Source: Chloroflexota bacterium
GTDB lineage: Bacteria > Chloroflexota > Anaerolineae > Anaerolineales > Villigracilaceae
Length of the DNA stretch: 47,300 bases
NCBI GenBank assembly: GCA_016219545.1
Contig: JACRMH010000049.1
Span: 1-47,300 of the forward strand
Reading direction: 5' to 3'
Both the position numbers and the translations under genes were made by a program. Positions 40,411-47,300 of this stretch are shown here, piece after piece (position 1 is the stretch's first letter; each line of letters opens with the position of its first letter). The notes below the pieces were generated by a model. That model saw only the letters and a list, made by a program, of their open reading frames with translations, made no database searches and was not told the origin of the DNA.

Positions 40411-41814
40411 TTACGGATAGGGTCGACTCAGCCAATCAAGCGGATCCACCTGTATGCCGTTTGCCCACACCTCAAAATGCAAATGCGGACCCGTGACCCG
40501 TCCGGTTTCGCCGACCAGCCCGATCAAATCGCCAGCCTTCACCTGTTGACCTGTGGCAACGCCAATCTGTGATTGGTGGCAATAGACTGTATAGATTCCC
40601 CATCCATGATCGATGATGGTTGTATTTCCATGAATGGTGAGCAGTCCTGTAAAAACAACCATTCCATCAGCCGCGGATACAATTGGCGTGCCCACCTGAC
40701 CGCAAAAGTCGAGCCCTGCATGAATCGAATGATATGTTTCGTTCGTATTTGTTGATATATAGTTTCGCCGATTCCCAAAATAAGATGGGTGGCAGCCTGG
40801 GAAATCAGGGGATGGATTTGTAAACTGACTATTCCAGTATTTGGTTTGCGTAATTGGCGCAGTAAGTTGCGTAAGAAGCTTGGTTTCATCATCATTGGTG
40901 GTTGGGTTGATCGTATCAGCGGCGACAGGTAAAAGCGGGTCGGTTGGATAGTTCCCCGACTGAACGATTGCCAACTGCTCAAAGGTTTGCGTTGTTCCAT
41001 CAGGCAAATTTGCAGTCAGTGACAATGGATAAAGTCCTGGAGTTATTAGTCCGTAAATCCCCTGCAAGGCAACCTGCGCACCATCTTCAACTTGGAAAAA
41101 AGCTAGTTGCCGTTCGGCTAGGGAGCCGCTTAGTGTTGCCCCGGGAATTGTATTGATGACGATCTCAACAGTCCCGCCTTGTTTGAAGGGGAGGGTGGGG
41201 ATGCTCGCGCTTACAAATGCGGAAGGCAATCCGTTTGATGTTTGTTCGTTGGTGACGTTGTTGGAATACAGGACATCGCCCGGAAGCATATCCCATGTGC
41301 CGGAGAGATTATTAAGTGAAGAGAGTGTCCACGGGTCGCTATTATGCCGGGCTGCAAACTCCAGCAAAGATTCGCCTGGAGCAGGCGCAGTTACTGCTGT
41401 TAATTTTTTTGTACTGTTCTGTTGCGGCACGATAAAATCCGCACTTAAATATAGTTCTGATGGGCTGATAAGATGGTTTATTTTTATCAGCAGAGTAGTA
41501 TCCACTTGATCACGCCGCGAAATTCTGCGCAGATTATCTCCAAGACCGATCACTTCCGTATCCACTGCGCCGTTTACACCTTCATATCCGGGAATGGACA
41601 ATTCCTGACCTTCCGCCAGCATGTTTGGATCGCTAATATTGTTGGCGGTCATAAGATCGTTGACTGAGATTTTGAATCGTGATGCAATGGATGAAAGCGT
41701 ATCCCCGGATTGCACGATATAAATTATTCCGCCGGCTTCCTGTGCAGATGCTGAATGAACTGGAATGATTAGAAAAGATAGAAGTAGAAAGATCAAAACT
41801 ATGCGTTTATACAT
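40411..41814 (-). CDS. Secreted LysM and M23 endopeptidase
   Basis: A 467-residue cell-wall protein. A signal peptide (MYKRIVLIFLLLSFLIIPVHSASA) precedes a LysM domain (about 27-72, YIVQSGDTLSSIASRFKIS) and two weaker LysM-like segments (about 85-130 and 145-190). The C-terminal M23 domain (about 325-460) has HAGLDF with zinc ligands, the wide segment PIVSAADGMVVFTG, and the final HLHFEVW. It probably cuts peptide cross-links in peptidoglycan. I chose ATG 41814; a TTG at 41826 is in frame. Its start overlaps the end of the DUF192 gene by 8 bases. Confidence 0.92.
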   Translation of the reverse strand: MYKRIVLIFLLLSFLIIPVHSASAQEAGGIIYIVQSGDTLSSIASRFKISVNDLMTANNISDPNMLAEGQELSIPGYEGVNGAVDTEVIGLGDNLRRISRRDQVDTTLLIKINHLISPSELYLSADFIVPQQNSTKKLTAVTAPAPGESLLEFAARHNSDPWTLSSLNNLSGTWDMLPGDVLYSNNVTNEQTSNGLPSAFVSASIPTLPFKQGGTVEIVINTIPGATLSGSLAERQLAFFQVEDGAQVALQGIYGLITPGLYPLSLTANLPDGTTQTFEQLAIVQSGNYPTDPLLPVAADTINPTTNDDETKLLTQLTAPITQTKYWNSQFTNPSPDFPGCHPSYFGNRRNYISTNTNETYHSIHAGLDFCGQVGTPIVSAADGMVVFTGLLTIHGNTTIIDHGWGIYTVYCHQSQIGVATGQQVKAGDLIGLVGETGRVTGPHLHFEVWANGIQVDPLDWLSRPYP

Positions 41815-42178
41815 TTTTAAACTCAACCTTGTCTCCGATTTCGTAATTCCCCCAGCGGTCAGGGTGGATCTCTAGTGTATATTTAGCATTTGCTTTGGGA
41901 AGGTAAGCCGGGTGCCATGACTTGGCAATGATCTTATCCACAACCGTCATTTCAGAGTTGATCCAAAATACGGCCAGATCAAACGGGACGAAGAACATGT
42001 GGATGGAAGTGTCGAGGCGTGAATCATGCTTTTCGACCAGAAGCAACCCATCGTTAAGGTCAAGAAGCGGGCGGAACATCAGTCCGCGCAGGCGGCATAA
42101 AAACGATTCGCAATACCCAACGCGGGCCGGGTTTTCAATCGCATTATTTAGATTGTTGACGATGATGGGATGAGTCAT
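41807..42178 (-). CDS. DUF192 family protein
   Basis: The 123-residue protein fits DUF192: FLCRLRGLMFRP near the start, then MDTSIHMFF-like HDSRLDTSIHMFFVPFDLAVFWI, and YTLEIHPDRWGNYEIGDKVEF. The family is small, beta-rich, often exported, of unknown biochemical role. This copy has no signal peptide. It overlaps the start of the M23 peptidase gene, so the two are translated together, consistent with an envelope-related role (inference). Confidence 0.88.
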   Translation of the reverse strand: MTHPIIVNNLNNAIENPARVGYCESFLCRLRGLMFRPLLDLNDGLLLVEKHDSRLDTSIHMFFVPFDLAVFWINSEMTVVDKIIAKSWHPAYLPKANAKYTLEIHPDRWGNYEIGDKVEFKNV

Positions 42179-42191
42179 GGATAGTTATGAA

Positions 42192-42217
42192 GCAGGGCGG
42201 CTGTTTGGCCGCCCTGC
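42192..42217. terminator. Hairpin after the response regulator
   Basis: GCAGGGCGGC (42192-42201), loop TGTTTG, GCCGCCCTGC (42208-42217). It separates the response regulator from DUF192 on the minus strand. The following tail (TTCATAAC) is poor in U, so termination may be partial. Confidence 0.55.
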
Positions 42218-42224
42218 AAAAGTT

Positions 42225-42623
42225 TTACGAGGGGGATATTTTTTGGGCGAGGATTCTTTCAACGCTATCCAGCAATTCCTGCGGGCCGAAGGGCTTGGCG
42301 ATGTAGTCATCCACTTTGGCGATATGTAATCCGAGCACTTTATCAATGTTCTGCGCCTTTGCGGTGACGATAATTACAGGGATATTGCGCGTGTTTGGCT
42401 CGGACTTCATTTGTTGGTATACTTCCCAACCATCCATGTCCGGCATCATTAAATCTAGGAGCACAAGGTCGGGCAGGATTTTGCGCACGAGCCTCGCACC
42501 TTCCACCCCGCCGGCCGCGCCATGCACTTCATACCCGCGGCGCCCAAGAATGAGCCGAATAAGGTCGATCATTTCGGGCTCATCTTCAATGCAAAGGATT
42601 TTTTTGACAGTTGTAGTTTCCAT
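42225..42623 (-). CDS. Single-domain response regulator
   Basis: A 132-residue receiver domain. The acidic pocket is E13/D14 in CIEDEPE, the phospho-acceptor is D57 in LVLLDLMMPDMDG, the switch threonine T87 (IIVTAKA) and lysine K110 (DDYIAKPF). No output domain follows, so it is of the CheY/Spo0F kind. The start at 42623 is set by AGGAGAAAA before the ATG; an upstream in-frame start would read through the xth start region. No kinase is adjacent. Confidence 0.93.
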   Translation of the reverse strand: METTTVKKILCIEDEPEMIDLIRLILGRRGYEVHGAAGGVEGARLVRKILPDLVLLDLMMPDMDGWEVYQQMKSEPNTRNIPVIIVTAKAQNIDKVLGLHIAKVDDYIAKPFGPQELLDSVERILAQKISPS

Positions 42624-42693
42624 TTTTCTCCTGTCTGTTGAAATAAGTTTACCATAAGCAAACCTCAAAGACTCAAAATAAAGGAATAAAAAA

Positions 42694-43455
42694 ATGAAAA
42701 TAATCACCTGGAATATTAATGGTATTCGCGCCGCGCTCGGTAAAAATGCTTTGGATTGGGCATTTGCTCAACAGCCTGATGCTTTATGTTTACAGGAAGT
42801 AAAGGCGAGATTGGAACAATTGAATGAGGAACAACGCGAACAATTGAAACTGTCTTTTTTTTGGAATCCCGCCCAGCGTGCCGGTTATAGCGGTGTTGCG
42901 ACATTTTATAAAGACCAACCTGACGAGACCGTGATCGGAATGGGCAACGATCATTTTGATGTGGAAGGGCGCGTCATTCAGACCGTTTGGGCTGGTTGCC
43001 GTCTATTCAACATTTACTTCCCGAACGGCACGCGTGGACAGGATCGCGTGGATTACAAACTCGCATTTTATTCACACCTACTAAATATATGCGACGCTCT
43101 TCATGAAAAAGGTGAAAGCATTATTATCACCGGTGACTTCAACACCGCACACATGCCGATTGACTTGAAGAATCCGAAAGAGAACGAAAAGAATTCAGGC
43201 TTTCTGCCCGAAGAACGCGAGTGGGTGCAAAAATTTTTGGACCATGGTTTTGTGGATGCGTATCGTCACTTGTATCCTGAAAAGGTTGAATATACGTGGT
43301 GGACTTATCGCATGAATGCGCGTCAACGCGGCATTGGCTGGCGCTTGGATTATTTCCTGGTTTCAGAAAATCTTCTCCCACGCGTGAAGGATGTGATCAT
43401 TCACGAGAAGGTGATGGGTTCTGATCATTGCCCGGTGGAATTAATACTGAAATAA
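42694..43455 (+). CDS. xth: Exodeoxyribonuclease III
   Basis: The main AP endonuclease/3'-5' exonuclease of base excision repair. The 253-residue protein has MKIITWNINGIRAA, catalytic E35 in LQEVKA, YFPNGTRGQDRVDYKLAFY, TGDFNTAH and the final GSDHCPVEL; these are the DNase I-like EEP-fold catalytic residues. AAAGGAATAAAAAA precedes the ATG. The gene is divergent from the response regulator, separated by 70 bases, and ends at a strong bidirectional terminator. Confidence 0.96.
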   Translation: MKIITWNINGIRAALGKNALDWAFAQQPDALCLQEVKARLEQLNEEQREQLKLSFFWNPAQRAGYSGVATFYKDQPDETVIGMGNDHFDVEGRVIQTVWAGCRLFNIYFPNGTRGQDRVDYKLAFYSHLLNICDALHEKGESIIITGDFNTAHMPIDLKNPKENEKNSGFLPEEREWVQKFLDHGFVDAYRHLYPEKVEYTWWTYRMNARQRGIGWRLDYFLVSENLLPRVKDVIIHEKVMGSDHCPVELILK

Positions 43456-43462
43456 GGAGAAG

Positions 43463-43497
43463 AAAAAATCCCGCAGAATTTTTCTGCGGGATTTTTT
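43463..43497. terminator. Bidirectional terminator between xth and the NPD-family gene
   Basis: AAAAAATCCCGCAGAA (43463-43478), loop TTT, TTCTGCGGGATTTTTT (43482-43497): 16-bp stem with A/T runs on both sides, serving both converging genes. Confidence 0.9.
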
Positions 43498-44955
43498 TTA
43501 CATACTTGTTGCAACGCTTGGCTGGAAAAACGGGCCAAGGATATATCTAACCACATCTTCAGCTGAATAACTTGCTTTACCTTCCCGGAGATATTGTCCC
43601 GAAGCGACGAGATCATCACCGGATGTAATGATTGGTTCTTCCACATAACCGTCCTTGCGGACCTGGGGGAAGCCGGCCGTGGATAGCAGGTTGTTGCATA
43701 AACACGAGCGGTTGATCGTATCCTCCGCAACGCCTCCCTTTTTCACAAAATCTTCCACAGGTTCGGCGGCACAACGATAACCCAGTGAGCCATCTTCTTT
43801 TTTATACATGAGGCGTAGATAACCAAGGTCGCAAATTCGGCTGCGGGCCGCATAAGCCGCAGGCTCTGAGAGTGTGCCTTCCAGTTGGGCAACTTTGAAA
43901 GGGAAACCTGTCGGTGAAACTTGCGGACTGGTGAATACTTCCGCTTCTTCATCCAACACCTTGCGGAGCAGGCGTTTCTTCAATTCAGGTTCCATGCCTG
44001 ATTCATCGCATAATGAAAAGGCCGTACCAACCTGCACGCCTGCCGCGCCAGCTTCCAGCGCGGCTTGCACTTGTTTGGGGTTTCCATATCCACCGGCCAG
44101 CCAGAACGGCAAGCCTAATGATTTCATTTTCCCCAGGTCAACAACATCCTTATCACCGTAGACCGGTTCACCCTTTTCGTTCAAGTTGACCGCACCGCGC
44201 GGGGGGGCATTATGACCACCGGCCGTTGGACCTTCGATCACAAATCCATCTACTGGACCTTCACTTCTTTTAATGAGTGCCTGGGCCAATACAACGGAAG
44301 AAATGATCGGTAAAAACTTGGGACGCTTGAGTTTGCCCATCAATTTAGCAATGCCGGGAAAAATTTGTTCCGGGTCAAAGTGGATGCGATGATCGTCATC
44401 TTTTTCCGCGCCGTGTACATCCACGCGATAAGAGACAGGTTCGTGGTTGCTCAATTTATCCAGAATTCCAGCGACCTGTGTCGGGATGCCGGCACCCATC
44501 AGCACCACATCCACACCGGCCAGCATTGCGCCGTAAAGCGATGCCAAATTGGGTAACTGGACTTTTTCCAGCAGGTTGATGCCGACAAGCCCGGAGTGTC
44601 CTTCTTTTGCGAGAAAGACTTCGACAAAATTCGAGATCGTGGTGAGTTGGTCAAGGATCTTTGGCGGGGTGATGCTATAGGTCGGCAGGGATTTATAGGC
44701 TGCTTCAGGGGATTTTCCGCCGGGGGTGTAATAACGGTCAATGATGTTTTGCACCGCTTCAGGGATTGAAAAATTAGCGAGCGCACGCCGAACGTTTCCA
44801 CTCAAGTCTCCATCCATAAGGCGGCTGACCAAGACACGGCTGATGCCTGTTCCCGATACAACGCCCAATTGCCCCAGTTGCGAAACGGCTTTGGCGAGTT
44901 TCCAATCTGAAATGGCTACTCCCATGCCGCCTTGAATTAATTTAGGTAAGTTCAT
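43498..44955 (-). CDS. NPD/nitronate-monooxygenase family flavoprotein
   Basis: A 485-residue TIM-barrel FMN protein. The start LIQGGMGVAISDWKLAKAVSQLGQLGVVSGTG and the later VIEGPTAGGHN and LAGGYGNPKQVQAALEAGAAGVQVGTAF are the FMN-binding motifs of the 2-nitropropane dioxygenase/FabK/PfaD superfamily. It is longer than nitronate monooxygenase (about 320) because of inserts (about 65-110, 165-205) and a C-terminal part of about 110 residues with a CLCNN motif. Activity could be nitronate oxidation or enoyl reduction; sequence alone does not decide. GGAG precedes the ATG. Its leader has a terminator-like hairpin. Confidence 0.82.
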   Translation of the reverse strand: MNLPKLIQGGMGVAISDWKLAKAVSQLGQLGVVSGTGISRVLVSRLMDGDLSGNVRRALANFSIPEAVQNIIDRYYTPGGKSPEAAYKSLPTYSITPPKILDQLTTISNFVEVFLAKEGHSGLVGINLLEKVQLPNLASLYGAMLAGVDVVLMGAGIPTQVAGILDKLSNHEPVSYRVDVHGAEKDDDHRIHFDPEQIFPGIAKLMGKLKRPKFLPIISSVVLAQALIKRSEGPVDGFVIEGPTAGGHNAPPRGAVNLNEKGEPVYGDKDVVDLGKMKSLGLPFWLAGGYGNPKQVQAALEAGAAGVQVGTAFSLCDESGMEPELKKRLLRKVLDEEAEVFTSPQVSPTGFPFKVAQLEGTLSEPAAYAARSRICDLGYLRLMYKKEDGSLGYRCAAEPVEDFVKKGGVAEDTINRSCLCNNLLSTAGFPQVRKDGYVEEPIITSGDDLVASGQYLREGKASYSAEDVVRYILGPFFQPSVATSM

Positions 44956-44984
44956 TTAAACTCCGTTTTGTTTGTTCATGATCA

Positions 44985-45028
44985 AGAAAAAGTCCCGCAG
45001 ACTGTTTTTCACTGAATCTGCGGGGCTT
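44985..45028 (-). terminator. Candidate attenuator in front of the NPD-family gene
   Basis: On the minus strand AAGCCCCGCAGA (plus 45017-45028) pairs with TCTGCGGGACTT (plus 44990-45001), loop of 15 bases, followed by TTTTTCTTG. It lies about 15 bases after the predicted start and 30 bases before the gene, so it should reduce read-through unless opened. Confidence 0.55.
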
Positions 45029-45049
45029 GGTTATCATCAGTATTCGACC

Positions 45050-45077
45050 AGTATAAATCGTCATTATGTGTATGCAA
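45050..45077 (-). promoter_or_regulatory. Sigma70-type promoter for the NPD-family gene
   Basis: On the minus strand TTGCAT (plus 45072-45077), 16-base spacer, TATACT (plus 45050-45055). Start predicted near 45043. Together with the ftsH promoter this accounts for the 324-base divergent gap 44956-45279. Confidence 0.55.
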
Positions 45078-45222
45078 TTAGAGGTAACACCGGTTCTGTC
45101 CAGACGTTTCTCTGCCATTTGACGTGCATCTAAAGGCGGGAAGGATGTCAATTGTTTTTGATGGCAAATTCCAGCCGGGAAAGAGCCGTATTAGAGAATC
45201 GTATAAATTTCCGTTTTACGTG

Positions 45223-45249
45223 TTGTCTAAGGGGTTGGCTTGGTATAAT
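45223..45249 (+). promoter_or_regulatory. Extended -10 promoter of ftsH
   Basis: TGGTATAAT (45241-45249) is an extended -10 element; TTGTCT at 45223-45228 lies 15 bases upstream as a weak -35. It predicts transcription from about 45256, which rules out in-frame start codons further upstream. Confidence 0.7.
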
Positions 45250-45279
45250 CCATTCGCAAGTCAAAATTTGGAGGATTCC

Positions 45280-47145
45280 GTGAATTCCCGTAGTCAATCG
45301 TTTTTTGTGTACTTTCTTTTAATCGTCGCTATCGGTGCCATGTTGTATATGGCCTTCCGCGACAATACCAGTACGGTAAAACCTCTTACTATTAATGAGG
45401 TGGCAAAGTCCGTGCAAGATGGTAAGGTTGCCAAAATTATTGTTGCAAGCGATGATACTATTACTGTGGTTTATACCAATGGTACTGAGGATCAGGGCGT
45501 TGCATCCCGCAAGGAAGCCAATGCTACTTTAGTGGAACAACTGCTCAGCCTTGGCGTTTCTCAAGATAAATTAATGCCCCCCAATCTCATTATTGAAGTT
45601 CGAGCGCCTTCAGTATGGGGCGGTGTGTTGAGTGGTGCGTTATATCTTCTGCCCATCTTATTTATGGGTGGCGTTCTGTGGTTTATTTTCCGTCAGGCGC
45701 AGGGCAGTAATAATGCGGCCATGTCCTTCGGGAAGAGCCGCGCGCGCATGTTCAGCGGGGAGCATCCCACCGTCACATTTGCTGATGTGGCTGGCATTGA
45801 GGAATCGAAGCAGGAACTGTCTGAGATCGTTGAGTTCCTAAAAGAGCCTCAGAAGTTCATTCAACTCGGCGCGCGCATTCCAAAAGGTGTTTTGCTGGTG
45901 GGTCCTCCTGGAACGGGCAAGACACTGCTGGCAAAAGCTGTCTCCGGTGAAGCGGGCGTGCCTTTCTTCTCCATCTCCGGTTCTGAGTTCGTTGAGATGT
46001 TCGTCGGCGTAGGCGCGAGCCGCGTACGTGATCTCTTTGACCAGGCCAAGAGACATTCACCCTGTATTATTTTCGTAGATGAAATTGATGCCGTAGGCCG
46101 CCAGCGCGGTGCAGGACTCGGCGGCTCTCACGATGAACGCGAGCAAACTTTGAATCAAATGCTCGTTGAAATGGACGGCTTCGATACAGACACGAACGTT
46201 ATCATTATCGCCGCAACCAACCGCCCCGATATTCTCGATCCGGCACTTTTACGCCCCGGCCGCTTTGACCGCCGCGTCACGCTTGACCGCCCTGATGTTA
46301 AGGGACGTGAGGCTATTCTCAGAGTGCATGTCAAAGGCAAGCCGTTGGACCCCGAGGCTGATCTTGCTTCTGTTGCGCGTGGTACACCTGGTTTTGTCGG
46401 AGCTGACTTGGAAAACCTGGTTAATGAAGGCGCTATTTTAGCAGCCCGCCGTAACAAGAAATCCATCGGACAATCGGAACTGGAAGAGGCCATCGAACGC
46501 GTGGTGATGGGACCTGAACGCAAATCCCGCCTCATCTCTGATGAAGAGAAGCGCATCATTGCCTACCATGAAGCTGGTCATGCGATAGTGGCAAACGCCA
46601 TCGCTGAAGCAGACCCCGTGCAAAAAGTGACCATCGTGGGTCGTGGTCAAGCCGGCGGCGTAACCTGGTTCCGTCCCGACGAAGACCGCATCCTCATGTC
46701 TCGCAAGAAAATGCTTGCCACTCTGGCAATGGCTCTTGGCGGACGCGCCGCAGAAGAGTTGATCTTCGATGATATTACTTCCGGCGCATCCAATGATATT
46801 GAGCAGGTGACTCGCATGGCGCGTGCCATGGTCACACGGCTGGGCATGAGCACCGAGATGGGTACATTGACCTACGGCCAAAAGGAAGAGATGATCTTCC
46901 TTGGGCGTGAAATTTCAGAACAGCGTGATTACTCTGAAGCCGTCGCCGAGCAAATTGACCGCGAAGTCCGCAAGATCGTGGAAGATGCATATAAGCAGTC
47001 CAAGGCTTTGGTCAAGAAATATCGCAAACAATTGGATATTATTGCCAAGAAACTTCTCGAAGTTGAATCCATCAACCGCGAAGAATTCGAGAAGCTCTTC
47101 CCGTCACCTTTGGGTAAGAAGAGCGGTACGCCGCAGGTTGCATAA
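45280..47145 (+). CDS. ftsH: ATP-dependent zinc metalloprotease FtsH
   Basis: FtsH is a membrane AAA+ protease that removes damaged membrane and regulatory proteins. The 621-residue protein has two membrane helices (about 8-26 and 114-136) flanking an outside domain, Walker A GPPGTGKT (208-215), Walker B IIFVDEID (263-270), the SRH region with RPGRFDRRV, and the zinc site HEAGH (H430, H434) in the M41 domain. I chose GTG 45280 because GGAGG lies five bases upstream and the promoter -10 is at 45244; a further 52 codons upstream in frame precede the promoter. Length matches other bacterial FtsH. Confidence 0.96.
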   Translation: MNSRSQSFFVYFLLIVAIGAMLYMAFRDNTSTVKPLTINEVAKSVQDGKVAKIIVASDDTITVVYTNGTEDQGVASRKEANATLVEQLLSLGVSQDKLMPPNLIIEVRAPSVWGGVLSGALYLLPILFMGGVLWFIFRQAQGSNNAAMSFGKSRARMFSGEHPTVTFADVAGIEESKQELSEIVEFLKEPQKFIQLGARIPKGVLLVGPPGTGKTLLAKAVSGEAGVPFFSISGSEFVEMFVGVGASRVRDLFDQAKRHSPCIIFVDEIDAVGRQRGAGLGGSHDEREQTLNQMLVEMDGFDTDTNVIIIAATNRPDILDPALLRPGRFDRRVTLDRPDVKGREAILRVHVKGKPLDPEADLASVARGTPGFVGADLENLVNEGAILAARRNKKSIGQSELEEAIERVVMGPERKSRLISDEEKRIIAYHEAGHAIVANAIAEADPVQKVTIVGRGQAGGVTWFRPDEDRILMSRKKMLATLAMALGGRAAEELIFDDITSGASNDIEQVTRMARAMVTRLGMSTEMGTLTYGQKEEMIFLGREISEQRDYSEAVAEQIDREVRKIVEDAYKQSKALVKKYRKQLDIIAKKLLEVESINREEFEKLFPSPLGKKSGTPQVA

Positions 47146-47208
47146 CTGAGTAAAAAGTAAGATGTAAACATGACACACCCCGAATTTAAGAAATGAGGGG
47201 TAGAAAAA

Positions 47209-47264
47209 GATAGACCTCTGAAGTAAGCTGAGTTTGCGAAAGCCAGCGAAATCGGAGGTCTATC
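47209..47264. repeat. Inverted repeat covering an RBS at the window end
   Basis: GATAGACCTC (47209-47218) pairs with GAGGTCTATC (47255-47264). The right arm includes the GGAGG (47254-47258) of the ORF starting at 47265, so a transcript entering from ftsH would hide this site. Confidence 0.65.
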
Positions 47265-47300
47265 ATGTTAAAAGATAAACGAAATGGGACGGAAAAGCAA
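47265..47300 (+). CDS. Start of an ORF cut by the window end, possibly a transposase
   Basis: Twelve codons (MLKDKRNGTEKQ) follow a clear GGAGG six bases upstream and run off the end of the window. The charged start and the hidden ribosome-binding site are what one sees at the beginning of insertion-sequence transposase genes (for example the IS1182 group begins similarly), but twelve residues cannot identify a family. The 63 bases between ftsH and the inverted repeat contain no strong terminator. Confidence 0.35.
   Translation, partial: MLKDKRNGTEKQ

Overview
The window looks like the chromosome of an Anaerolineae-type Chloroflexota bacterium. The reasons are the protein signatures (RNase J, a B12-dependent ribonucleotide reductase with its own NrdR, a MazG carrying a tetrapyrrole-methylase remnant, several families I know mainly from Chloroflexi), moderate GC, sigma70-type promoters, and many short palindromic dispersed repeats. 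This placement is inference; no 16S rRNA or tRNA gene was seen.

Layout. 0-4.3 kb (+): tail of the ribosomal alpha operon, rpsK-rpsD-rpoA-rplQ-truA-rplM-rpsI, closed by an intrinsic terminator. 4.3-7.6 kb (+): mazG, a metallo-beta-lactamase-fold protein, a small conserved protein, mutY. 7.6-10.8 kb (-): RNase J with a ~200-nt leader behind a near-consensus promoter, a papain-fold (C39-like) protein, a DUF1992 protein. 10.8-17.7 kb (+): an apparently leaderless alpha/beta-hydrolase/AMP-ligase fusion, a second alpha/beta hydrolase, nrdR and its likely target nrdJ. 17.7-19.2 kb (+): an AT-rich three-gene accessory cassette (trypco2-like small protein, disordered Pro-rich protein, DUF6338-like membrane protein); this is the best candidate for an undescribed system. 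19.6-22.8 kb (+): a large secreted M4 metalloprotease lipoprotein with thrombospondin type-3 repeats. 23.1-29.4 kb (-): small hypotheticals, DUF3054, der, then ybbR-cdaA (cyclic-di-AMP) and a CoaE-GNAT fusion. 29.57-29.99 kb (+): RNase P RNA (rnpB), then a HypA-like gene. 30.5-33.8 kb (-): M14 carboxypeptidase, cinA, an FAD amine oxidase. 33.9-39.5 kb (-): a complete branched-chain-amino-acid-type ABC transporter (livFGMH and the binding lipoprotein). 39.9-42.6 kb (-): a cNMP-binding protein, a LysM-M23 endopeptidase, DUF192, a single-domain response regulator. 42.7-47.1 kb: xth (+), an NPD/nitronate-monooxygenase family enzyme (-), ftsH (+). The window ends in a new ORF whose ribosome-binding site lies in an inverted repeat, as often seen at insertion-sequence ends.

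The strongest pattern not explained by ordinary genes is a population of short near-perfect hairpins. A 27-nt family with 12-nt arms and a 3-nt loop occurs intergenically, supplies stop codons, and sits exactly in frame inside mutY. Other dispersed repeats appear inside mazG and inside a peripheral helix of rnpB. This resembles Rickettsia palindromic elements in behaviour, though not in sequence.

Links between genes: nrdR probably regulates nrdJ; ybbR overlaps cdaA by one base and likely modulates it; der, RNase J, RNase P and FtsH are core housekeeping; the liv genes form one import system with a hairpin separating the highly expressed binding protein from the rest.
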